Origin: Rothia similimucilaginosa
GTDB lineage: Bacteria > Actinomycetota > Actinomycetes > Actinomycetales > Micrococcaceae
Length of the DNA stretch: 64,000 bases
NCBI RefSeq assembly: GCF_029850875.1
Contig: NZ_JAOVAM010000002.1
Span: 124,001 to 188,000, forward strand
Reading direction: 5' to 3'
Made by a program: the position numbers and the translations under genes. Positions 28,630-37,225 of this stretch are shown one piece after another. Under the pieces are notes generated by a model. That model ran no database searches. It was given only the letters and a program-made list of their open reading frames with translations, and was not told the origin of the DNA. Numbering within the stretch: position 1 is the stretch's first letter; every line of letters begins with the position of its first letter.

Positions 28630-29513
28630 CCGTTATCGGTTGCACGGGCTCCTTCCCCGGCCCCGTCTCACCGGCTAGTTGCTATATGCTCACCGCCACG
28701 GACTTCGCAGGTCGAACCTGGCGCATCATCATGGACATGGGCAACGGCTCACTCGGCATGCTCCAGCACCATATCGATCTGAGCGATATCGACGCGATTC
28801 TGATTTCGCACCTGCACCCGGACCACTGCATTGACCTGTCCGGTCTGCACGTGGCGGTCAAGTGGGATCCGCGCGGCTGGCCTAAGGGCCGTATTCCGCT
28901 GTACGGTCCCGCCGCAATTAACGAGTACCTTTCTGCGACTCACGGCCTGGACCCGGACCCGGGCATGAGCACCGAATTCGAGTACCACACCTGGACTGAG
29001 GGCGAGACCGTGCAGATAGGGCCCTTCCGTGTGGAGCCGTTCCGTGTGGTTCACCCCTCGAAGGACCCGTACGCCCTGCGTATCACCTGCAACGACCGCG
29101 AGGGCCACACCGTGTTCTCGTACTCGGGCGATACCGACCTGTGCGAGGGCCTGGTTAAGGCTGCGCGCGGCGCTGACCTGTTCCTCTGTGAGGCGGCATA
29201 CCAGGAGGGTCGCGATGATGCCCTGCGCGGTATTCACCTGACTGGCAAGCGTGCCGGTGAGGCTGCCACGGAGGCGGGTGTGCGTAACCTGCTGCTGACC
29301 CACCTACCCGTGTGGAACGACCCGGATATCGCCTACGCGGAGGCGCGCAGTGCCTTCTCCGGCCCGGTCGGCATTGCCGAAATGGCGGCAAGCTACCGCA
29401 TCTACCCGCGCCCGACGGAGGCTCACCCGGTCACGTCCACCCTGAATGTGGTCGAGGTGCTTGATCCGCCGCTGAATACCGCGATTGCTCTCCCTAAGCC
29501 AGAGCTAGATTAG
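28620..29513 (+). CDS. Metallo-beta-lactamase-fold hydrolase
   Basis: The 297-residue protein has the MBL metal motif HLHPDH (64-69), a preceding MDMGNGSLG, a [11 protein letters not shown] Asp ligand block and a distal LLLTHLPVW His, the layout of RNase Z/ElaC-like and phosphodiesterase-like MBL proteins. In actinobacteria this gene commonly lies between murI and rph, and it is a candidate for tRNA 3'-end or cyclic-nucleotide hydrolysis. It overlaps murI. Its C-terminal codons (KPELD and stop) are repeated beyond the gene end. Confidence 0.85.
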   Translation: MRLTVIGCTGSFPGPVSPASCYMLTATDFAGRTWRIIMDMGNGSLGMLQHHIDLSDIDAILISHLHPDHCIDLSGLHVAVKWDPRGWPKGRIPLYGPAAINEYLSATHGLDPDPGMSTEFEYHTWTEGETVQIGPFRVEPFRVVHPSKDPYALRITCNDREGHTVFSYSGDTDLCEGLVKAARGADLFLCEAAYQEGRDDALRGIHLTGKRAGEAATEAGVRNLLLTHLPVWNDPDIAYAEARSAFSGPVGIAEMAASYRIYPRPTEAHPVTSTLNVVEVLDPPLNTAIALPKPELD

Positions 29514-29573
29514 GCGAAGCCCGAACTGGACTAGACCAAACCCGAGCTAGGCTAAAACGAGCTGGACTAGTGC
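29496..29573 (+). repeat. Degenerate 21-base tandem repeat that copies the gene end and stop
   Basis: The last six codons of the MBL gene plus three bases (29496-29516) are repeated at 29517-29537, then 29538-29555 and 29556-29573 (18-base forms). In the same frame the copies read KPELD-stop, KPELD-stop, KPELG-stop and NELD-stop (the last has lost one codon). Confidence 0.85.
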
Positions 29574-29599
29574 AAACTGTGCTCAGTCCCGCCCACTTT

Positions 29600-29628
29600 T
29601 TGACATAGAATCAACAGACAGACATAAA
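29600..29628 (+). promoter_or_regulatory. Possible rph promoter
   Basis: A perfect -35 TTGACA (29600-29605) is followed after 17 bases by CATAAA (29623-29628), four of six matches to a -10. The rph ATG is 27 bases further on. Confidence 0.4.
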
Positions 29629-29655
29629 TCCCGCAGACAGATTCAAGGAGAACCC

Positions 29656-30387
29656 ATGACTGCTACCCGCCAAGACGGCCGCGCCCTCAACGAGCTGCGC
29701 CCCATCACCATCACCCGCGGTTGGTCCCGCAACGCTGAGGGCTCCGCGCTCATCGAGTTCGGCAACACCCGCGTGCTGTGCACCGCATCCTTCACCGAGG
29801 GTGTGCCTCGCTGGCTCAAAGGTGAAGGTAAGGGCTGGGTGACCGCCGAGTACGCGATGTTGCCGCGCGCCACCAACACCCGTTCTTCTCGCGAGTCGCT
29901 CAAGGGCCGCGTGGGCGGCCGCACCCACGAAATTTCTCGCCTGATTGGTCGCTCCCTGCGCGCCGTCATCAACATGGATGAGCTGGGCGAGAACACTATT
30001 GTGCTCGACTGTGATGTTCTGCAGGCTGATGGCGGCACCCGCACCGCCTCCATCACCGGCGCATATGTGGCACTGGCTGACGCTATTTCTTGGGCGAAGG
30101 AACAGAAGATTCTGCCTGCTAAGGCGAACCCGCTGATTGATTCGGTATCCGCAATTTCGGTGGGCATTATTGACGGCACCCCCATGCTGGATTTGCCCTA
30201 CACCGAGGACGTACGCGCAGAGACCGACATGAACGTGGTCGTTACCGGCAGCGGCAAGTTCGTTGAGGTGCAGGGCACCGCCGAGGGGGCACCCTTCGAT
30301 CGCGACGAACTCAACAGCCTGCTCGACCTGGCGCTGGAAGGCACTGCAGAGCTGGCTCAGATTCAGCGTGAAGCACTAGCACACTAA
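29656..30387 (+). CDS. rph: Ribonuclease PH
   Basis: RNase PH trims tRNA 3' ends by phosphorolysis. The 243-residue protein has [17 protein letters not shown], the phosphate-binding Arg region ([22 protein letters not shown]-like) and the [18 protein letters not shown] block containing the catalytic Asp of [15 protein letters not shown] precedes ATG 29656. It is co-directional with rdgB 38 bases downstream, the standard actinobacterial pair. Confidence 0.96.
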   Translation: MTATRQDGRALNELRPITITRGWSRNAEGSALIEFGNTRVLCTASFTEGVPRWLKGEGKGWVTAEYAMLPRATNTRSSRESLKGRVGGRTHEISRLIGRSLRAVINMDELGENTIVLDCDVLQADGGTRTASITGAYVALADAISWAKEQKILPAKANPLIDSVSAISVGIIDGTPMLDLPYTEDVRAETDMNVVVTGSGKFVEVQGTAEGAPFDRDELNSLLDLALEGTAELAQIQREALAH

Positions 30388-30425
30388 CCCGTCCCGGTAA
30401 CTAGTTCCGTCGATAAGGAGAAACT

Positions 30426-31082
30426 ATGGCAGACGCAAAGATTGTTCTGGCAAGCCACAATAAGGGCAAGCTCAAGGAACTGCGCGAAATTCTGCGCGGA
30501 CGCATTGATGGCCTGGACGTTAATACCCAGGTGGTTGACGCCTCCAGCGTGAACGCACCCGATGTTCCCGAGACCGGCGTGACCTTCGCTGAGAACTCCC
30601 TGCTGAAGGCACGCGCTGTTGCCGAGGCAACTGGCCTGGTCGCTATTGCTGACGATTCCGGCCTGTCGGTGGATGTGCTCAACGGCGCCCCCGGTATTTT
30701 CTCGGCACGCTGGGCGGGTAACCACGGTGATGACACCGCGAACCTGAACCTGCTGCTGGCTCAGCTGAGCGATATTCCTGCCGAGCACCGCGGTGCGAAG
30801 TTCTGCTGTGCGGCGTCAGTCGCCTCCCCGAACGGTTTTGAGGCGGTCGAGTACGGCGAGCTGCCTGGCGAGTTGCTGACTGCACCGGCTGGGAAGGGCG
30901 GCTTCGGCTACGACCCGATTCTGCGCCCCGTGGAGCTGAACGGCGAGAACGCCCTGTATGAGGGCCAGTACGCTGGCAAGTCGTGCGCTGAGATTCCCGC
31001 AGAGATTAAGAATTCGATTAGCCACCGTGCGCGTGCTTTTGAGGCGCTAATTCCTCAGATTGCTGCGGCGCTGGCTTCCTAA
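30426..31082 (+). CDS. rdgB: XTP/dITP diphosphatase (RdgB/HAM1)
   Basis: This house-cleaning enzyme removes dITP, XTP and ITP from the nucleotide pool. The 218-residue protein starts with LASHNKGKLKEL, has the substrate-binding FAENSLLKARAV and ADDSGLSVDVLNGAPGIFSARW, and GGFGYDPIL near the C-terminus. AAGGAG precedes ATG 30426. Confidence 0.96.
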   Translation: MADAKIVLASHNKGKLKELREILRGRIDGLDVNTQVVDASSVNAPDVPETGVTFAENSLLKARAVAEATGLVAIADDSGLSVDVLNGAPGIFSARWAGNHGDDTANLNLLLAQLSDIPAEHRGAKFCCAASVASPNGFEAVEYGELPGELLTAPAGKGGFGYDPILRPVELNGENALYEGQYAGKSCAEIPAEIKNSISHRARAFEALIPQIAAALAS

Positions 31083-31261
31083 AACCGTCGCTGAGGTGCC
31101 AGAGTGTACTCGCTGTGCCGGTCTCACTGCGCTGGCCTGATGGGTGAAAACGCGGGGCTGGGTGCGATTTTTTTACGCATCCCTCCAAAATCCCCCACAG
31201 GGATACCAATTAAAGGCACAATAGTGTGAGAAGCTTTACCTCAAGGTTAGTGACACCAAAG

Positions 31262-31300
31262 AAACTCGTCTGCTGAAGGTACCTTCGGCAGACGAGTTTT
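31262..31300 (+). terminator. Terminator or attenuator hairpin before unknown membrane gene
   Basis: The arms AAACTCGTCTGC (31262-31273) and GCAGACGAGTTT (31288-31299) extend through a self-complementary GAAGGTACCTTC centre, giving a nearly continuous 17-18 bp stem, followed by TTTTG. It lies 180 bases after rdgB and 90 bases before the next start, so it may end the rph-rdgB message or attenuate the next one. The rest of the 31083-31390 gap shows only a possible CACAAT -10 near 31219. Confidence 0.75.
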
Positions 31301-31390
31301 GCTATTGAAGAGCCTTTCAATGCTGCATCTGCCCCGATGCTTGCTGTCACCGACCGTGGTAGAAAAACCTGCAGCGAAAGAGACACACCG

Positions 31391-32620
31391 ATGCTCATCC
31401 TTCTTCTGCTGATGGCATTCGCCCTTGCCGCCGGATGCTGGGCGTACTCCTACGTGTGGCGCGGACTGAACCGCCGCGTCATTGCCGCCGTGAAGGTGGT
31501 CGACCCGATGATTACGCTCGGCCCGTACATCATGGCGGCGTGGGCGGCGTTCATGGCTCTCATCGCCACGAACATCTGGGTGATCGGAACCCTGCACACC
31601 GTGCTGACGATTATTTTCTGGGTGATTGCCGTAGGTTGCCTCGGCTGGGCTGGATTCTGGCTGCTCATGCACTGCCTGGGCGGGCAGACCCCGGGCAAAC
31701 GCCCGATGTGGTGGCGTGAAGCAGTTGCCGCGAAGTTCGCCTGGCGCAACCTCTCGCGGATGCCCGCCTACCTGGGTGCTCGCACCAGCATCCTGCCGGT
31801 GGAGAACCCGCACCTGACCAAACCGTATTCGGGGTCTTGGACTCGCCCGCTCGGTGCGACCATGCCCGGGTACAGCTCTAACGGTGAGTTTATTGAGGGC
31901 TTTGATGAATTCGGTCGGAAGATGCCGCATATCTACCCCGTAGGTCCTGAACCGACGATTTTGGAGATGGCGCGCTGGGGTAAATCGGTCAGCTCCGATC
32001 AGCTGTTGACAACGTTCCTGCCGACCGCTCCGTTTGAGCGTCTGCGTCTGCCCGGTACCATGACGGGCCCCTTCACCTTTGCGGGGGAGGTGCCGCACGG
32101 TGCGGTCACCAAGTGGCCTCGCCGCAGCGGTGCGAATCGTGCCTTCGGCTCTTACGCTCGTCTGGGCGAAATCACCGAGCGTAAGGTGGAGCTGCTGGTC
32201 GACCACCGCATCATTGTGGCACTGCAAACCACCCGCGAAAGCTACGAACGCCGCCACAGCTGGATGCTCGCCTTCACCGACATCGCAGACGGTGACTTCA
32301 CGATGGACGCCGACGAGAACGGCAACCTGCGCATTACCTTCGGCATGGTCACCGAAGGCTACGAGACTCCGTGGGTCTTCACCAGCACCCTGAAAGACAG
32401 CCCGCCTCTGCGCCGCAAGGTACACCACGCCATGAGGGAACGCCGTGTGCTCAAGCAGAGCAGCGGCGAGCTGATGGACTGGCACTTCGTGCCGAAGCTC
32501 AGCGAGTTCCCGCATGGCCCGGTCACGAATGAGCTTCCCGAAGAGTTCTACTTCAAGTCCAATATCATGGTCACGAACCGTCACGAGAGCTCCTCGCGTG
32601 CCTCAGGTGAAGCACACTAG
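31391..32620 (+). CDS. Membrane protein of unknown function
   Basis: The 409-residue protein has three membrane helices in its first ~105 residues (LILLLLMAFALAAGCWAYSY, PYIMAAWAAFMALIATNIWV, VLTIIFWVIAVGCLGWAGFW) and a ~300-residue soluble remainder, probably cytoplasmic, without a domain I recognise. Notable stretches are the aromatic SYERRHSWMLAFTDI and a Glu/Arg-rich MRERRVLKQ. ATG 31391 is preferred over a frame opening at 31337 because the first helix begins there and AAAGAGA lies upstream. It stands alone between rdgB and parE. Confidence 0.72.
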   Translation: MLILLLLMAFALAAGCWAYSYVWRGLNRRVIAAVKVVDPMITLGPYIMAAWAAFMALIATNIWVIGTLHTVLTIIFWVIAVGCLGWAGFWLLMHCLGGQTPGKRPMWWREAVAAKFAWRNLSRMPAYLGARTSILPVENPHLTKPYSGSWTRPLGATMPGYSSNGEFIEGFDEFGRKMPHIYPVGPEPTILEMARWGKSVSSDQLLTTFLPTAPFERLRLPGTMTGPFTFAGEVPHGAVTKWPRRSGANRAFGSYARLGEITERKVELLVDHRIIVALQTTRESYERRHSWMLAFTDIADGDFTMDADENGNLRITFGMVTEGYETPWVFTSTLKDSPPLRRKVHHAMRERRVLKQSSGELMDWHFVPKLSEFPHGPVTNELPEEFYFKSNIMVTNRHESSSRASGEAH

Positions 32621-32738
32621 GGGAGTGCCTCTGCTATGAGGCGATCAGGATGGAAATGCACAGGCTGGAAGCGCCCAGACTGAATACCTCAAAAAGTTCA
32701 CCCTAAAAATAAAATTCAGATACCCACAGATACTCACA

Positions 32739-32777
32739 CACCGGCTGCTACTCCAGGGGGGGGAGTGGTAGCCGGTG
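32739..32777 (+). terminator. Hairpin with an eight-G loop, possible terminator
   Basis: CACCGGCTGCTACTCC (32739-32754) pairs with GGAGTGGTAGCCGGTG (32762-32777) with two wobbles; the loop holds most of a run of eight G (32756-32763). CTTCTCTGTG follows, which is a poor T-run. Confidence 0.5.
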
Positions 32778-32954
32778 CTTCTCTGTGTTCCTTCTCTGCG
32801 TTCCCAGTTTCTCGGCAGAGCCTCATGACGGTGTAGGGCCTAATGACGGGGCAGACAGAAAGCAACAACAAGCCACGATAGAATAGAAACTTAGAGCACT
32901 ATGAGTACAAGCCCGGGGCATTTTCTCCCTTTCGCGAGCTTGCCGTGCTGAAAA

Positions 32955-33010
32955 CATCTGCAGAGCATATTTGCAGAGAGCATCTGCAGGGAACACCTAC
33001 AGAGAACACA
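32955..33010 (+). repeat. Degenerate short tandem repeats upstream of parE
   Basis: Units of about 11-15 bases related to CATCTGCAGAGA recur (32955, 32966, 32981, 32994), ending 28 bases before the parE start. The rest of the 32621-33037 gap holds the hairpin above and a possible -10 (TAGAAT) at 32880-32885. Confidence 0.55.
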
Positions 33011-33037
33011 CAGTCATCACTTGCCGAAAGGATTCCC

Positions 33038-35140
33038 GTGGCGTCTTCGAACTACACCGCCCGCCACCTCTCCGTGTTGGAAGGTCTGGAAGCTGTACGC
33101 AAACGCCCGGGCATGTACATTGGCTCCACCGACTCCCGCGGCCTGATGCACTGCCTTTGGGAGATTATCGACAACTCGGTGGATGAGGCGCTCGCCGGTT
33201 TCGGTCAGTCCATTCAGGTCATTCTGTACCGTGACGGTTCGGTTGAGGTGCGCGATGATGGCCGCGGTATCCCCACCGATATTGAGCCGCGCACCGGCCT
33301 GTCCGGTGTGGAGGTCGTGTTCACTAAGCTGCACGCCGGCGGTAAGTTTGGCGGCGGCTCCTATAACGCCTCCGGTGGTTTGCACGGTGTGGGCGCTTCT
33401 GTGGTGAACGCGCTGTCTTCCCGCCTGGATGTGCAGGTGGACCGTGGCTCGAAGACCTACCAGATGTCCTTCCGCCACGGCATTCCCGGTCACTTCGAGT
33501 CCGGTCGCACCCCCAAGCCCGAAGATCCGTTCACTACCGCAACCGAGGGTACTGACGCCCTGCAGATTGTGGGTCGCGCTAAGCGCGGGGTGACCGGCAC
33601 CCGTGTGCGCTATTGGGCTGACCCGCAGATTTTCACCCCCGATGCTAAGTTCAGCTACGAGGACTTGGCTGCTCGTGCGCGCCAGACCGCGTTCCTTATT
33701 CCGGGTCTGCGTATTTGCATCCGCGATGAGCGCCGCCTGCCTGGCACCCCCGGCGAGTTGGAGCCCCACGAGGAAGTTTTCCAGTACGATGGCGGCATTA
33801 GCGAGTTCGTCGAGTTCTTGGCTCATGATGAGCGTATTACCGACACCTGGCGTTTTAGCGGCAGTGGCTCTTTCACCGAGACCGTGCCCGTGCTGGGTGA
33901 GGATGGCCGCTCACAGCTGACCGATGTGGAGCGCGATTGTGAAGTGGACGTTGCGCTGCGCTGGGGTATTGGCTATGAGACGACGGTCCGTAGCTTCGTG
34001 AACATTATTGCCACCCCCAAAGGTGGTACTCACACTACCGGTTTTGAGCAGGGACTGCTGCGCGTGATGCGCAAGCACCTTGCCGATAACGCACGCAAGT
34101 ACAAGGCGGGTAACGACAAGATTGAGAAGGACGACGTGCTCGCCGGCTTGACCGCCGTGCTGACCGTGCGTCTTGCTGAGCCGCAGTTTGAGGGTCAGAC
34201 CAAGGAAATTCTGGGTACCCCGGCGGTCCGCCAAATCGTGTCGAAGGTCGTGGGGGATGCCCTGAAGGCTCGCCTGGAGTCGACCGCTCGTGCGGAGAAG
34301 GCTCAGGCGACCGCTCTGTGCGAGAAGGTTGTCTCTGAGATGAAAACCCGCGTCTCGGCGCGCATCCATAAGGAAACTCAGCGCCGTAAGACCGCACTGG
34401 AGTCTTCATCTATGCCCACTAAGCTGGTGGATTGCCGTTCGACCAATGTTGAGCATTCTGAGCTGTTCATTGTGGAGGGTGACTCGGCGTTGGGTACTGC
34501 GCGTCTGGCGCGTTCTTCCTCGTATCAGGCTCTGCTACCGATTCGCGGTAAGATCCTGAACACTCAGCGTGCTTCGGTGACTGATGTGCTCGCGAATGCT
34601 GAGTGCGCGGCGCTGATTCAGGTTATCGGTGCGGGCTCGGGTCGTACTTTTGACCTGGACTCTGCTCGCTACGGGAAGGTTATTATGATGACCGATGCGG
34701 ACGTGGACGGTGCCCACATTCGTACCCTGCTGCTGACCCTGTTCTACCGTTACATGCGTCCGCTGATTGAGGCCGGTCGCGTGTACGCTGCGGTTCCGCC
34801 TCTGCATCGTGTAGAGGTGGTGCGCCGCGGCAAGCCGAACGAGATGGTGTACACCTACTCGGAGAAGCAGCTGCACGAGCTTCTGGAATCTTTGCAGGAG
34901 CAGGATGTGTCTTATAAGGAACCCATCCAGCGTTATAAGGGTCTGGGTGAGATGGATGCCGATCAGCTGGCTGAGACGACGATGGATCCGCGCCATCGCA
35001 TGTTGCGCCGTATTCGCATTGAGGATGCGGAGGCTGCCGAGCGTGCGTTCTCCTTGTTGATGGGTTCTGAGGTGGCTCCGCGTAAGGAATTCATCATTGC
35101 GGGTGCTCATCAGCTGGATACTGAGAGTATTGATATGTAG
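33038..35140 (+). CDS. parE: DNA topoisomerase IV subunit B
   Basis: This is the ATPase subunit of the type IIA topoisomerase that decatenates chromosomes. The 700-residue protein has the GHKL motifs (EIIDNSVDEALAG, DDGRGIP, GLHGVGASVVNAL), the transducer Lys region, and the TOPRIM EGDSALG and DADVDGAHIRTLLLTLFYRY. EGDSALG, in place of EGDSAGG, is typical of the actinobacterial ParE-type subunit. GTG 33038 is preceded by GAAAGGA; a frame opening at 32945 would add repeat-derived residues. parC lies ~12 kb away on the other strand. Confidence 0.92.
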   Translation: MASSNYTARHLSVLEGLEAVRKRPGMYIGSTDSRGLMHCLWEIIDNSVDEALAGFGQSIQVILYRDGSVEVRDDGRGIPTDIEPRTGLSGVEVVFTKLHAGGKFGGGSYNASGGLHGVGASVVNALSSRLDVQVDRGSKTYQMSFRHGIPGHFESGRTPKPEDPFTTATEGTDALQIVGRAKRGVTGTRVRYWADPQIFTPDAKFSYEDLAARARQTAFLIPGLRICIRDERRLPGTPGELEPHEEVFQYDGGISEFVEFLAHDERITDTWRFSGSGSFTETVPVLGEDGRSQLTDVERDCEVDVALRWGIGYETTVRSFVNIIATPKGGTHTTGFEQGLLRVMRKHLADNARKYKAGNDKIEKDDVLAGLTAVLTVRLAEPQFEGQTKEILGTPAVRQIVSKVVGDALKARLESTARAEKAQATALCEKVVSEMKTRVSARIHKETQRRKTALESSSMPTKLVDCRSTNVEHSELFIVEGDSALGTARLARSSSYQALLPIRGKILNTQRASVTDVLANAECAALIQVIGAGSGRTFDLDSARYGKVIMMTDADVDGAHIRTLLLTLFYRYMRPLIEAGRVYAAVPPLHRVEVVRRGKPNEMVYTYSEKQLHELLESLQEQDVSYKEPIQRYKGLGEMDADQLAETTMDPRHRMLRRIRIEDAEAAERAFSLLMGSEVAPRKEFIIAGAHQLDTESIDM

Positions 35141-35632
35141 CTTGCGGTGTACCTTACGGGGTAGTGGCGGCTGGCGTGTCACATTCTATGATTTTTCCAT
35201 GATAATAATCACAATATTTCTTGGAAATCTCAGTAAAATTGGTATAACTTGGGCAAGTTTAAGCTTTGAGTGCTACTTGGATTACCTGTCACAATCCGGG
35301 AATCTGTCACCAAAATTTTGCAAAAGTGATATAAAACTGCAAAGTTTCACCCTAGTTCCGAAAGTACCTTCCAACCCCGCAAGGCACTATCGTGTTTCGT
35401 CCCTCAATCCATCCGCACGCCGAGGGATAACGTTCAAGGTACCTTTAGAGAAACGTCAAACAATAAACGTCCATACTATGCACAGTCTACTCACAGCTCC
35501 CAAGGAAAACCCTGTACCTTAGAAGCATGAGAGACACTGTGTCAGTAACTCTCGTATGCCCTCCATTGGTGGGGGACTACCCGAAATCTGGCACAAACAC
35601 ACATTAAGTACACACATAGTAAGGACCTATCA
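35141..35632 (+). promoter_or_regulatory. AT-rich regulatory region before cydA
   Basis: This 492-base gap is markedly AT-richer than its surroundings. A TTGGAA box (35220-35225), 16 bases, then TATAAC (35242-35247) is a reasonable promoter. CTGTCAC occurs twice, 18 bases apart (35286-35292 and 35304-35310), and a TATAAA box follows at about 35331. The repeats could be a transcription-factor site for oxygen or redox control of cydAB; no Rex-type palindrome is evident. Confidence 0.5.
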
Positions 35633-37204
35633 ATGGATCCCCTTGATTTTGGTAGGTGGCAGTTCGGTATTACCACCGTCTACCACTTCTTCATGGTTCC
35701 GCTGACTCTGGGTCTGGGCCTTGTGGTGACCTACCTGTACATTCGCTACGTTCGTACCAAGAAGGACGAATACAAGCGCATGACGAAGTTCTGGGGCAAG
35801 CTGTACCTCATTAATTTCGCTATGGGTGTGGCCACCGGTCTGGTTCAGGAATTCCAGTTCGGCATGGCGTGGAGCGAATACTCCCGCTTCGTCGGCGACG
35901 TCTTCGGCGCTCCGCTGGCAATGGAAGGCCTCTTCGCCTTCTTCGTTGAGTCTACCTTCCTCGGTCTGTGGATCTTCGGTTGGGACCGACTCAAGCCTGC
36001 TGTACACGCATTCTCGCTGTTCATGGCAGTCCTCGGATCCTGGATTTCTGCATTCTTCATTCTGGTTGCAAACTCCTGGATGCAGCACCCCGTCGGTGCA
36101 GAAATGATTGAAGGTCGTCCCCGTATGACCGATATTGGCGCAGTGCTGATGAACCCCCTCGCATGGGTAACCTTCTCTCACGTCATCACCTCCGCTATTC
36201 AGGTTGCTGGTGGCTTCCTGGTTGGTATCGCATGGTACAAGCTGTGGCGTCGCCGCAAGGACGGCATCGACAAGGTCGTTGACGGCAAGGTCGTTGTTGG
36301 TGAGTCCGACAAGGGTGCACGTGACAAGGCTGATTTCCAGGTTTGGTTCAAGTCCCTGCGCCTGGGCGCTGTTGTGGGTCTCCTCGCCTTCGCAGGTATC
36401 GGTGCGTCCGGTCACCTGCAGGCACAGATGATGATTCACGAGCAGCCCATGAAGATGGCTGCTGCAGAAGCTGCGTGCCACGACGGCACCTCCTTCTCCG
36501 TTCTGACCGTCGGTGAACTCGGCGCTCAGAGCTGTGACAAGATCAACACCATCATCGAGGTCCCCGGCGTGCTGTCCTTCCTGGCACACGACAACTTCGA
36601 CACCCCGGTGAAGGGTATTCAGACCCTGCTGCCCGAATACGAAGCTAAGTTCGGCACTAACCTGCCCAACAACCCGCTCTACGGTGAGCGTGCAGGTCAG
36701 AAGATCGACTACCTGCCCTCCCTCGAGGTCTCCTACTGGGGCTTCCGCGGCATGATTGGTCTGGGTGCGGTTGTACTGCCCTTCTACCTCTACGCACTGT
36801 GGGTAACCCGTAAGAAGGGTGTGGGCACCGTTCCCGAGTCCAAGCTGCTCAAGAACGTTGCAGTCTGGTCTATCATGGCCCCCTTCTTCGCTATCTCCCT
36901 CGGCTGGATCTTCACCGAAATGGGCCGCCAGCCCTTCGTTGTGGCTCCGAACCTTCAGGGTGACCCCTCGATTCACCTGTTCACCGCAGCAGCTATCTCC
37001 CCGGGTGTTTCCGGTGAAGAAATCCTCTTCTCCCTGCTCACCCTGGGTCTGCTCTACGGTGTGCTGATGGTGGTTGAGGTTTACCTGCTCATCAAGTACG
37101 TCAAGGCCGGTGTGGTGGCAGCAATGCCCGAGCTGGTTCAGTCGCACCACGAGGACGAGTCCAACGACAAGTCTAAGCGCGATGTGCTGGAGTTCGCCTA
37201 CTAG
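35633..37204 (+). CDS. cydA: Cytochrome bd oxidase subunit I
   Basis: CydA holds all three haems and oxidises quinol. The 523-residue protein has the N-terminal GRWQFGITTVYHFFMVPLT with the haem-ligand His, the proton-path Glu block FAFFVESTFLGLW, a His in TFSHVITSAIQVA, and GFRGMIGLGAVVLPF with the likely Met ligand region. The quinol-binding loop is of the short type. AAGGACC precedes ATG 35633. It is followed 21 bases on by cydB; the assembly exporter CydDC is ~6 kb further along. Confidence 0.96.
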   Translation: MDPLDFGRWQFGITTVYHFFMVPLTLGLGLVVTYLYIRYVRTKKDEYKRMTKFWGKLYLINFAMGVATGLVQEFQFGMAWSEYSRFVGDVFGAPLAMEGLFAFFVESTFLGLWIFGWDRLKPAVHAFSLFMAVLGSWISAFFILVANSWMQHPVGAEMIEGRPRMTDIGAVLMNPLAWVTFSHVITSAIQVAGGFLVGIAWYKLWRRRKDGIDKVVDGKVVVGESDKGARDKADFQVWFKSLRLGAVVGLLAFAGIGASGHLQAQMMIHEQPMKMAAAEAACHDGTSFSVLTVGELGAQSCDKINTIIEVPGVLSFLAHDNFDTPVKGIQTLLPEYEAKFGTNLPNNPLYGERAGQKIDYLPSLEVSYWGFRGMIGLGAVVLPFYLYALWVTRKKGVGTVPESKLLKNVAVWSIMAPFFAISLGWIFTEMGRQPFVVAPNLQGDPSIHLFTAAAISPGVSGEEILFSLLTLGLLYGVLMVVEVYLLIKYVKAGVVAAMPELVQSHHEDESNDKSKRDVLEFAY

Positions 37205-37225
37205 GCGGGTAAGGATTGATTCACC

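Noticed and set aside
35097-35522. Open frame running from the parE end into the cydA leader
   Set aside because: Low-complexity translation of AT-rich promoter DNA, no ribosome site, no domain.
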